Made by a program: the position numbers and the translations under genes. Shown here piece after piece: positions 34,791-46,100 of a DNA stretch of 64,000 nucleotides. The stretch is from Amblyomma americanum. Taxonomy: Eukaryota > Arthropoda > Arachnida > Ixodida > Ixodidae. Below the pieces are notes generated by a model. It was not told the DNA's origin. It did not search any database and was given only the letters and a program-made list of their open reading frames with translations. The stretch's first letter is position 1, and every line of letters starts with the position of its first letter. Where the stretch lies: assembly GCF_052857255.1 (NCBI RefSeq), contig NC_135504.1, forward strand, positions 138,413,621 to 138,477,620, in the 5' to 3' direction.

Positions 34791-35929
34791 TTTTACTGTG
34801 GACACGCATCAGAACATTGTGTAGGCGAACAGATAATCGTAGGAAAAGATTTTCTTTGTGCTGCCGGGGCGGCACGTGCACCAGCAACATTGGTATTCAG
34901 TGTGTTCATTGTTGTGAGACATTACAGACACATATAATCGGTTTCATACATAACACGCAACGCTGTGGATGTAGAGTGCCCGCAGAACCATTGTACTTCA
35001 CCACAAATCATCTGCTCCTCTCAAAGCCTCGCTGAGTGTTTGAACGAAAACAAAGCGGTATGAAATGAACTGGTATCACTGAAAACCACGCTCAAAGCTG
35101 TGAGGCACTTAGTGTTCAGGACCTCTGGCTATAATTTTCACTCAGTGAGGACTACTTTTAGGCACGGATGGTGCATATGCGTTTCACCCTATGAGATGCA
35201 TATCGTAACACCACATGCCATTTTAACTTCTCGAAGCCTCGATCAGCCGCAGGACAAAAATGTGGCAACAGGTAAAACAAAGGACAGAAGGCTGTCACTC
35301 GCGGTAATTGAGATTTGCAGCACAAATTATGCACGTGGTCACTGTGCTTGTATGATCAACTACATTTTGGGCACGGACTTGACATTTGCAAAAAAGAGCG
35401 CTAGCTTTAGCACCGTTGCCTGCTATGCAAGAAAAACAGTATTGAGGATTCAAGGAGGAGGCGACTGCGTGCCGGTGCCGAAGTCGCAGTATGTTTGATC
35501 ACTCGAGAGCAATGCAGCTCTACTCGATCTTGCCGCGCCAGCGCCAGCGTGTGTCCCGTTACCAGAAGCCGTGGTGAGGACTTCGTACAGTCACGTGCGC
35601 TCCGAGGCACATGCTTTACGTGATCTTATTCTTACATTAAAAGGACTGGTGTTGCTATAGCTGTGCCGGGTGGTCGTTCCTTCCTTGTGGCTCAAGCGAG
35701 ACAGCACACTGAAAGCCATTGTTTTGCTGCTCTTGGCTGCCTTATGCCATAGCTGGTTCGTTTGAACTTCAAAAGCGAAAACGAACTTGCTTATTGCATA
35801 CCACCCACCTAATGTCATGCGATACCTGCCTTCGCTCCAGCCCTAAACGTGCACTACAGTGAGTGAGGGTAAACTGAAGTGGTTATGTGGCCATAAATGT
35901 ATCATGACAGGTGCTGTGTTACTCGAAGA
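34791..35929. other. Spacer of the 2.7-kb inverted repeat
   Basis: About 1.1 kb lie between the arms. The longest frame, 35100-35498 on the plus strand (132 codons), contains many Cys and His (CYARK, HGWCICVS, GHCACMIN) but no arrangement I can assign to a zinc finger or transposase. If the arms are transposon ends, this may be what is left of the cargo. Confidence 0.3.
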
Positions 35930-36600
35930 ATAGTTAAGAGATGACGCAACTTGCAGCACGAGAGCTCGAATTTAAAAATCTTTTTCTCGCTTTCAACAAA
36001 AACCACCTCAATTAAAACTTCACAAATGAAAGCCAAGAAAATGTTCTACTAAACCCGCTCATCGTCTGTATTTTGACTTGGACCACCTCAGGGTGAAATA
36101 AAAAGTGTTTACTTATGTTCTGAAACACACTTTCCAGCAACTTCAGTATTTTAATTCACTTCGATGCATTCAGTTTCATCAGCTGTAACATATTTTTTTT
36201 GGTAATAGAAATTTACGTAGACAGGAAGGCCATTCTGAGAAGAGGTCGATATTTTTTTAATGTCAAAATCATAAACTTTTTGATTTCATTGAAACTAAAA
36301 CTACTTATAAGACCGAAAATCCATGATCTGAATCATACCGAAAGCCAGAATATGTGCAACTGCCATTAAAAAATTTGTGCAGTGTTTTCTAAAATTTTGT
36401 ATTTTTGATCATTATTGAGCAGTGCCTGGTTTCACGCCTTTCCAAAATGTTCAAACTGATATAACCTCACAAACTTTTTTGGCAAAATTATTTTAGGTTA
36501 GATAACGCACGCTGGGACCAGCTTGAATGAATTTTCATCAAAAAACTGGAGATGGTCGAGCCCAATATATGGGTCATTTCGAGTGGAGTGACGGATTCAT
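35930..36600 (-). repeat. Right arm of 2.7-kb inverted repeat
   Basis: This is the reverse complement of 33915-34790 without the hairpin insertion. It contains TTCTACTAAACCCGCTC near 36045 and ATGGGTCATTTCGAG at 36570. It ends next to the start of the tandem duplication at about 36600. Confidence 0.65.
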
Positions 36601-39018
36601 AAATCTCTCTTGTACCCATTCATGCGAATTAGATTATAATTAGTGTTCTTGGTACACTGTCTGGCTCTTTCTTGGCACAATAATGTTTGTATGGCCGCGA
36701 GAACCAGTTTAGGACTGAGGTAATTGAATTTTAATATTTCCTAATGCTTCATTCAGACTTCTGACGTACACACCCAAAGACTGGTTGCCACCGTTCCCAA
36801 GTGAATAACACTGTAGCGAAGCCTCTACTACCCCTGCCAAAAATTAACTGTACACACGTCCAAGAGCTAACCCGGCTGGCTATGGTAACGCTTGTATTTT
36901 GTTGTTTGGTTATCGCTAGCTTACAAAAGCTCCACTTTTGGTGAGAGTGGTCTCGTTGTGTTTAGAATTACGTAGACTTGATACACGTAAACTTCAATCC
37001 ATTGTAAGTGTCCCTATAACGCTTAAGTGAGCATTTTTACAATCACAAAGGCATAAAAAGCAGCAGAATCTAATATTCATAAACTGTGAATGACAGAATA
37101 CAAACAGTTCTTAGCCTCTATGTGAAGAATATTAGTTCACACTACAATCAGTTCATATCCTCCATCAAACCACAGTATTATGGGAGCACATTACAGTACT
37201 GAAAAAATTACAGGGAATAAGTAACTGATACTGCTACTGCGAACTTTCTATCAGCTGTTACAAGTTGGTAATGCAAGACCATGCTCTAATGTTTATTCTG
37301 CTGACATAGCGACAAGAGAAATAATAGCTTTTCTGTCACTCTGACCAAAGGGAAGCAGTACTGCTGGGTTGTGTAGTCCAATGAGTATTTCATAGAGGCA
37401 TCTTCTACAATAAATGTGCAAGCACAAGTCTTCACATGCAAACATCTGAACATTGCTCATTTCAAAAGCAAAGTGTTGAATGTGTTAATGACATCTTAAA
37501 TGTTCAGAAATCTATAAGAAAGTTCTAAATAATGAACTCACTGCAGAAATCCTAGCTTTCGCAGCTTTTGAAAGCGCCAAAAAGGGCAGGGCCTGCACCA
37601 GTGGTGGCAGTGGCATTGCTTGTAGGGCGAGCAGCAAAACCAGCTGCTGGCAACCTGCATTAAATGTGAACACGATGATGTAGGTCATCCTCTGAAAAAT
37701 GCATGCTATCTTTTTATCATCATAAATATGTAACACAATGTAGTGTAAACAGTCCTTCTCATATAAATTTACTGCACAGAAATACTTCTACCCAGTCATG
37801 CTAATTAGAATATAATTAGTGCTCTTAGTACACTCTCTTGCTCTTTTTGGGCACATTAACCTTTGTACAGCAGCCAGAACCAATTTATGACTGAGGTAAT
37901 TGAATTTTAATATTTCATATTGCTTGATTCGAACTCCTAATCCAAATACTCGACTCAAACTCCTGATGTACACACCCAAATACTGGTTGCCACCGTTTTC
38001 AAGCGAATGGCGGTGTAGCAAAGCCTCTGCTATCCCCGCCAAAAATTACCTGTAGACACGCGCACTTGCTAAACTGGCTGGCCATTGTAAAACTTGTATT
38101 TTGTTGTTTTGTCATCCCTAGCTTACAAAAGCTCCAACTTTGGTGAGATTGGTCTCGTTGTCCTTAGAACTACATAGGCTTAATCATACAGGTAAACTTC
38201 AATCCATTGTAGGGTTTATGGGGGCTTAACGTCCTAAAGCGCTCAGGCTATGAGGGAGTCAATCCATTGTAAGTGTCCCTATTATGCTTAAGTGCACATT
38301 TTCACAATCACAAAGACATAAAAAGCAGCAGAATCTAATATTCATAAACAGTGAATGACAGAACGCAAACATATTTTAGTCTCTATGTAAAAAAAATATT
38401 AGTTCGCACTGCTACCAGTTCATATCCTCTATCAGACCACAGTATTGTGGGGGTATATTACAGTACCGAAAAAATTACAGGGAGTAAGTAACTGGTACTG
38501 CTACTGAGAACTTTCCATCAGCTGTTACAAGCTGGTAACGCAAGACCATGCTCTAATCCTTATTCTGCTGACATATCGACAACAGTAACAATGGTTTTTC
38601 AGTGACTCTGACAAAGGGAAGCAGGAAGGCAGGGTTGTGTAGTCCAATGAGCATTTCACAAAGGCATCTTCTACAATAAATCTGCAACCACAAGTCTTCA
38701 CATACAAACATCTGAACATTGCTCATTTCAAATGCAATGTTGAATGTGTTAATGACATCTTATATGTTCAGAAATCTGTAAGAAAGTTCTAAATGGTGCA
38801 CTCACTGAAGACATTCCAGCTTTTCTAAGTGCAACAACTCCCAGGGCCCTCACCAGTGGTGGCAGTGGCACTACTTGTAGGGCAAGCAACAAAACCAGCT
38901 GCTGGCAACCTGCATTAAATACGAACATGATGCATACCACCTTTTTATCACCATGACTATGAAACACAATTTAATGTAAACAGGCCTGCTCATATAAATT
39001 TTGCTGCACAGAAGTATT
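36600..39018 (+). repeat. 1.2-kb tandem duplication, two copies
   Basis: Copy 1 (about 36605-37790) and copy 2 (about 37791-39018) run in the same direction. Shared stretches include GAGGTAATTGAATTTTAATA, CTTCAATCCATTGTA, AGTGAATGACAGAA and a minus-strand frame with FNAGCQQLVLLLALQ in both (37512-37736 and 38749-38967). Similarity is roughly 85 percent by eye. Copy 2 has a small SINE-type insertion. No protein family is recognised. Confidence 0.8.
38212..38258 (-). mobile_element. 47-bp SINE-tail insertion with 13-bp TSD
   Basis: The insert reads on the minus strand as CCTCATAGCCTGAGCGCTTT and onward, the 3' body of the local SINE family, strongly 5'-truncated. TCAATCCATTGTA flanks it at 38199-38211 and 38259-38271. 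Copy 1 of the tandem duplication has the empty site (AATCCATTGTAAGTGTCCC near 37003). Confidence 0.8.
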
Positions 39019-40292
39019 GCCTAGGAAGCCACAGCATTTTATTTCACAGGCAGCATTGTAACTTCTACAATGACATCTCTATAGTGAACTAGAATATATT
39101 ACAGTGGCTCGACTGGGAGGGCACTTCTGCCTTTCCGGCACCGCGTTACGCTCTGGAAAGCCACCAGAAGCGCTGCTGCTTTCATACTGCAACGCGGCGG
39201 CTCAGCCCACTAGGCATCACAGACACGGATAGGCAAGAGTCTTTAATAAATGCGTTCGCCTGTTGGAACCGCGTTCCAACAGCGTACTTCATATCCTGGG
39301 CCACATTAAAAGAGAGTAGAAGATAGAGCCTGGATGCCAAGAACACTGCGAGCAACTTGCAGCTGGGGTTGCAGCATTTTATGCCACAGCACGCTTGCAT
39401 TTTTTTACGGAAGGCATAAGCCACGCTAGCACCGAAAGTCGTTTAAATGCACAAACTAAATTTTTCCAGTGTTAAACACTGCTTAGTGCACTTTTAATAA
39501 ACCAGACTTCAGCCCCTTCTTTATTTCCTTGCTTTTTTGGGCGTACCGTGTAGAGCAGTGCATTTAAACTGAACTGCATGTGAAAAATTTAGGTACAATC
39601 AGACATCTGATTCGACAATCATGCAAAAGCATTTGGATTTACCCTCTATGATTATTTAGATGCTTTTACTCTAATGAATGTTTATACTACATGCTGAGGC
39701 ATCACACACAACAAATATTTCCCGTGGGGTTCCGGAAGAGTGATGCTAGCACTGCTTTAGCAGAAAAGGTGCTGAATTGACCTGATGCCCCACATTCGGA
39801 AACACAGACTGCCTGCATCATCAGGCAAAAATTTTAATATGCGGAGTGTTCAGAATGCAGCTTTATAGACTTCTAAAAAATATCTGCACTGAGTGCTGAG
39901 TGGTGCTTGTGTGTACTGTGTGATGTCAGTGCACGTTAAAGGACCCCAGGTGGTCGAAATTTTGGAGGCCTTATTGCGGCGTCCCTCATAGCCTGAGTCG
40001 CTTTGGAACGTCAAGCGCCTTGAAGCATAAACAATTAGGTTCAAATAAAAGAAAAACGTTTCCGCTAGTAAAACTAACCGTACAAAACAAAGAACAAACT
40101 TTTAACTTCCCAGTACTTCACAAAAAAACATGGCTGATTGCAAGCGTACATGACGCCAAAAAAACATGAAAGGCAGTACTCACGCTTTCTCGGTTACAGT
40201 TTATGGTAGCAAGTACGGTCAATGCTTAATCACTGCGGTGAAAGGGTTCTATATTTATAACTTCAGGCGCATATCTTATCACTTATGACTGC
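39019..40292. other. No recognisable gene; SINE fragment
   Basis: At 39905-40045 the plus strand carries GATGTCAGTGCACGTTAAAG, CAGGTGGTCGAAATTTTGGA and CCTCATAGCCTGAGTCGCTT, a 5'-truncated SINE body of the family at 848-1153. The remainder has no frame that resembles a protein. Confidence 0.55.
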
Positions 40293-41215
40293 AGGATGAT
40301 TCCGTGAGAGTTCAAACTGCCTAAATATTTAGTTTTTAAATTTTCTCAATTATGTTACTTAATATGCGCACATTATTCATTAGGCCAACAGTGAATTTCG
40401 TTTTGTGATAATGCTAATATTTGAGGAGAAAAAAATATAAACGATATCGAGGCGGAGGCAGCATTTTCAAGCACAGCTCAATTTCGCTAATTTGTCATGA
40501 TGTAAGTATCTAGATATGAAAGCATGATGTGTATATTATTCGTGCTAAATGTACAGGTGAGAAGGAATATGTTGGGATTATTTCCGCCATTTTGGGGAAG
40601 TTTTCGCTTGCTAGAAAAGATTTCGAAACGACACAAGTCTGAGACGGCGTTATTTTCATTTTTCTCCACAAATATATAGCACATATCCTTCTGATTTGCG
40701 AAATTAATAACCATGAAGGTGCTAAAAAAGTCTACCGGCTTTCATTGTTACATAGTATTGGGAAGCGGAAGAAGTATGCCCTAAATCTGGCATTTTTGAT
40801 TACAGTAGTGTTTTTCAAAAATCAAAGGAAAAAACACCTCATCACTAATTCTTCTTAAAACTCATAAAACAAGCCTCTAGAAGGAGGAAAAAAAGTGTAC
40901 GAAAGAACGTGTTGCATTATTTTGTTTTCAACAATGTTATCCAAGCTCAAAATTGTCGTTTTTTGAGCATCACCCAAAGTGCCTAAATGAGGGGGCGGAA
41001 GCAGCAAACGCTCTCCGTTGCTCTAAATTTTCCCCATATCTCAAGACTGAGACCTCTTCCATCAAGAGAGAGCGTACTTAATACTTTTGTTGACTGACAC
41101 CGATCTGTAACAGAAACAGAATTCAGTAGCACCGCTATCACTGAGTGCAGGTAAACAAATGTTCTCGTAATTTTGTGACTGCACTGTGCACCTATAAGGT
41201 TGTCTTTCATTAAAA
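40293..41215 (+). repeat. Left arm of 2.2-kb inverted repeat
   Basis: Reverse-complement matches to about 41595-42527 run throughout. 40560 pairs with 42290 (CAGGTGAGAAGGAATATGT) and 40800 with 42055 (AGTGTTTTTCAAAAAT); sums are about 82850. The arms are about 920 bp and similar at roughly 75 percent by eye. The spacer is about 380 bp. No transposase is visible. It most resembles a long-TIR or foldback nonautonomous DNA element. Confidence 0.8.
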
Positions 41216-41594
41216 AAAAACACCTGCATAGTAGAAATGAACATGGAAGTATACAGCATCATTTCAAAATCAATGTTTTTAGAGAAAAACATCCCAATAT
41301 GTGCTTGCCAGGGGTACATTAAAAATCCACATTCTGTACCACAGGCTCTTTACTATAGGCATTTTGGAGCCTCTGTGATAAGCAGCAAAAGCTTAAAGAA
41401 TATTGTATATAAGTTGAAGGAATGTGTACTGCAGCATAGCTATCCCCAATCTAGGATATACCGGCATAACCAATGAAAATAAATTAGTAGCGGCTAAAAA
41501 AGAAACGAAAGTGTATTTTTGAAACCAAATGCGAATTAGAAAAGAAAATTAGCCACAGTATGCCTGTAGCCAAATGCCAAAGCGAGGGCCTGGG

Positions 41595-42527
41595 GACACA
41601 CACAGCTTCATAGGTGCACTGTGCAGTAATAAAATTACATACAAAACTTTTCTTAAGATGCATTCCTATGGGCCGCACTCCCAGTTGTTACCTACACCCG
41701 GCGATAACGGCACTTGAATCCTGCTTACGTCACAGATCAGTGTCTGTCCACAAAAAGTATTAGGTATCCTCTCTCTCGATGGAAATGGTCTCAGTGTCGG
41801 GATCTGGAGAAACTTCAGAGCGGCGGACGGCGTGTTTGCACCTTCCGTCCCGATATTTAGGCGCTCCTGCTGATGATAAAAAAACTATAAGTTTGAGCTT
41901 GGATGTCACTGTTGGAAACAAAATAATGCAACATGTTCTTTCGTACTTTTTTTCAGCTCCTTCTCAACAATTGTTTCCAGAATTTTAGGAAAAATTGAAG
42001 ATGCGGTATTTGTTGGAAACATTTTTGAAAAACACTACTATGTTCAGAAATGCCAAATTTAGGGCAATACTTCTTGCACTTGCCTATATTATTTAACAAT
42101 GAAAGCCTGTACACCTCTTTAGTACCTCAATGCTTATCTATTGCACAAATTTGAAGTAAACGTGCTTAATATTTGCGGATAAAAGAATTCACGAATAAGC
42201 CTCGTGTTGAGACGTCTCGTTTTCGAAATTTTTTCCAGTAAACAACTAACTCAAATTTGCGGAAATAAGCCAGACATATTCCTTCTCACCTGCACATTCA
42301 GCACGAGAAAATATCAATCATGGCTTTCCCATCTAGAATTTTACGTGATGTCAAATCTGGGAAAATGAGCTGTGCTTGAAAACGCTGCCTCTGTCACGGC
42401 GTCGTTTATAAATTTTTTCTTCTGAAATATTACCACTTTCACAAAAAGAAATTCACTGTTCACCTACTGAATCAAGAAAGCCTAAAATATGAAATATTTA
42501 GTCAGTTTGATCTTGTGTGGACTCACC
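41595..42527 (-). repeat. Right arm of 2.2-kb inverted repeat
   Basis: This is the partner of 40293-41215. The inner edge includes CACAGATCAGTGTCTGTCCA near 41738, matching TGACACCGATCTGTAAC at 41095. The outer edge includes TCAGTTTGATCTTGTG, matching TTCAAACTGCCTAAATATTT at 40310. No TSD could be fixed beyond the outer edges. Confidence 0.8.
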
Positions 42528-42544
42528 CAGCTTCGTCTTGATAA

Positions 42545-43175
42545 CTGCAGGAAAGACGGGACGAGAAATATACATCATTTTTGTGCACAGCGCCACAAGA
42601 ACGGGACACGAGACGAAAGACAAACACGAACAAGCGCTGACTATTCACTGGTTTTTTTATTGAAGAACGGAAGGCGTATATATACACATTAACCGAGAGT
42701 GAATTGAGTGATCTGACCTCCCACGTGCCTTCCAGATAATATTTGTTGTCTTGATAAGTTTTTCATTGTCTGTATATATACGCATTTCGTTAAAAAAAAG
42801 CAGTTGATAGTCAGCGCTTGTTTGTGTTTGTCTTAAGCCTCGTGTCTCGTTCTTGTTGCGCTGTGAGCAAAAATAATGAATACTTAGCAACTCGCCCAAA
42901 TTTTTTCCTTGCTGAACGGGACGAGAAAAACGGCGGCGCTCGTGTTGTCCATCTTTATCGCTGTTTTCAAGACGAAATCACGTCAACAATCCCAACTTTA
43001 TACGCTTGTGCATGCACTGCTTGGTGACTTACATGTATCGACGCAAAGTCAAGATGGAAGCAACTCTCCACTCTTCTCACGTCAACACAATGGTAAGACG
43101 GGCGAGTTGGTGATACATACTTAAGGGAAAATAGCGCAAAAGACGGGGACAAGTGAAGAAAACAACAAGACCTTA
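42545..43175. repeat. Foldback ends of Penelope-type repeat
   Basis: 42585-42665 (AACGGGACACGAGACGAAAG, CGCTGACTATTCACTGG) returns inverted at 42790-42895 (GTTGATAGTCAGCGCTTGTT, CTCGTGTCTCGTTCTTGTTGC), with a diverged 100-bp spacer containing CTCCCACGTGCCTTCCAG. At 43093-43170 a separate end reads ACGGGCGAGTTGGTGATACA and GCGCAAAAGACGGGGACAAG. Both match the style of Penelope-type terminal repeats seen at 24333 and 12170. Confidence 0.55.
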
Positions 43176-46100
43176 AACTTCTCATGTCCTCGATCCGCCC
43201 TCGCTGGTGGCCTCACGAAGTCGCACACGCCAAGTCGTTGCAATCCAAATCCATCTTCGCAGCAAGCATCCTGAACTGAACACGTTCGCCACAGAGGGAA
43301 CAGTGGAAAAAGACACGGTAGGACTAGAAACAGCTACAGGCAGCAGACAAACGTCCGTGCAAAGGCCGAATTGTGCCTGACATGAAGGGAAATTGTGCCC
43401 AACGTCCTAACGTACCGCGGCCATGCCGGCGGCAAAGATTGGCTTCGGCTTCGGCTTCAGTTTCAAATGCCGCCAAAATCTAGCTTCTTCGGTCCCATGA
43501 CAAAAAAAAAATGTTTTATTTTCTTCCCTTTTTTTCTAGCAGTGACCGCAGCTGTCCGCGCCCACGCAGCGAAAGAGAAAGAGAGAAGGAAACGCTGTTG
43601 CTACCGGCTTGCCGGGCTGTTCACAAGGCCACGTCGGCTCGTCGGCGCACTCTCTTCACAGGTTTTGCACAGGGGCAGAGAGGAACGGCGCCAAATATGC
43701 TTCCTTGTTTTTTGTGTGTGTAATTTAGGACATTCTGCCAGTAACAGAACAAAGGCCTGCGGCTGCCTTCGCGTCACATGCCATGACATTTTTTTGTCGC
43801 GACGGCTAGCTTTGTTAAATTGTGCCTAATTCGAGTCGACCATATTAACGCGGGTCGTATTAAAGAGGCACGACTTGTTTTCTTCACATGTTTCGGCTGG
43901 CTTGTATTTTTCAGGTAAACGCAGCTTTACTCAAACCACGTGGCTGGCTAAACCACGCTTACGTGTTTTGAAGAGATTCATGTAGCTCCGGTCTTTTTTT
44001 GTTTTTTGTTTTTTTGGGGGGAGGGGTTGGGGTGTTAAGGATCAGTGTGCGTCTGCTGTGTGCCTGAAAAAGTAAAAAAAGAACACTTGCTTGCAAGCCC
44101 CCTTCCACTCAAAATACTGGCACCAAGGTTGCACTGAATGAGAAGGTTGCACTTCCGCTGCGCAACACCCTCTGGGCAAGAATATGTAGTCCGCGTTTGC
44201 TTTGCGACACAGGCGGTGGCATAGTCTCGAAAGAATTTTCAGCCTGAGGCGCACGCGGCTAAGCATGTGGATGCGCCTCAAGCAGGGCTGTCAAATGGGT
44301 CCGAGCACTAAACTCCAAAGAGAGAGAAAATTAGCCGAAATGTAGCCAATTGTGAAAATGCATTTATCGCGAAAATACCAGAAAACGAGGAACACAGGAA
44401 AAACGCAATTACAACAACGAGTGCAGTTCCATTGCAGTGCCACAGGGAGCCCGAGGTTCTAAAGCAAATAACGCAATGCTTATATGCACTGATCCCGTGG
44501 GCGAGCGAAACTGCGTGGAAGCTAGCTAGATTCTAAGTCCTGTCTAACTACCTCGAATCTAACTTGTTAGTTTTTCAGTTTGTTTCGCATATTAGCCTGC
44601 CAAAAGCTTCAATAATCTAACATGACTTAGGCTATCTGCCACCGTTATGTGTTTCGTGACAAAAGTTGGAAATAGATTTATTTGGTGTAGTTGTGATCGT
44701 TTCAGTAAATGAAGTTTGGTTCGATATCCCAACTCTGTGATATATATGTGATTCGATGAAAGTATGTCCAAGGTATACTTCCTGAATTTACTGGCGCCGC
44801 AAAGCCAGAGTCGGAACTGGCTTTTAACGTTCCACCGCAAGGAAACTACAAATCTGCACTATTCACAGCCTCAGCTTTACACTATTAACCAACGATGTTC
44901 ACAGCGTGATCCGGCCAATAAAGATAGCAGCGTTAGGGGAATGGCCTAAATATTGCCATTTGCCTAAGTATTGCCGTATAGCTGCGAAATAAAAATAGGT
45001 GTGGAAAAGTGCTTATCATTTTTAGGTACACTGAAACATATGATTTAAAATAGTACTACTTGACGGTCTGGCTCATCATTGCTAGAAAAGGTTTGCCATT
45101 TCTATTCATGTGAATCTAGTTATCGCCCAGCCTATTGCAGAGGGCGCCTGGAAGCTAGTCGCGTGTGCCGAAGTTTGGAGAGATGCTGCTGCGTTAAAAT
45201 GGATTCCATGCCATTTGATGACTTGTGCTTCAGCTGGAAGAATCCATGTGAGGATTCGAAAACTGGTGTTTAGAACGCTGTTTTAAATACAAAAACTTCA
45301 GCCCGAAATTTTACGCATTTAGAACACGCACCCGCGGGCTTGCACGTAATAACACTGTCATTACTGGAAGCGGTTCGTGCGTGTTTGAACATGATATAAT
45401 GGTGCCTTGGGAGCCCGTATCGATTTCCGCCACCTTGCTTCAGAATAGTACACCAATATTACGCGTGACGAAGCACAAAGCGTTCTCAGAGTGAAGGTTT
45501 GACGTAGCTGTGCTAAAAAAAAAAAATGCGTGGCTGTTCTAACTAGCTGCATGCCATTGGGCGGAACCTGAAAGTATGCATAGCGGATACTGTATGTCTG
45601 GCAAAGGTGTCCAAATTGCCGCGTCATTTAAAACACTCAAACGGACGTATTTGTTTCCCATATTTTAATTTGAGGCCGTTTCGTAAACGTCGAACTTTTC
45701 GATCGATGTGTTGCAATATGTGTTTCCAGGTCTGGACATAACCTTAGAGTGCCTGTCAGTGCTCTCCGGCTCCCTCATTCATATTCTCTTAGCGATTTCA
45801 TTCATTTGGTTTGGATTTGCGGCCGTGCAACTATTCTGGAATTCCCGGCCAGTTGATGATAACTTTTATCCTCGTCAAGTTTTGTTCCGATCCTTCTGTA
45901 TTGAGTCTTTATACGGGCGGTAAACCATGGGCCATTCTTCCCTAGGCCCTGAGTATGTCCTCAGCAAATCGGAGGCTACTAAAACGCGATAGACAGCACG
46001 AAAAAAAATTTCGTCGCATCGATCTACTTTTAATTCGTGTTCACCACTCTTAGTAAGATAAAGCAGTTTCTGCAACGACGGCCAGCTTTGTTGAACTACG

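Noticed and set aside
43395..43829. 144-codon plus-strand frame rich in basic residues
   Set aside because: Low-complexity KKK/RRR composition and no homologue known to me; likely chance.
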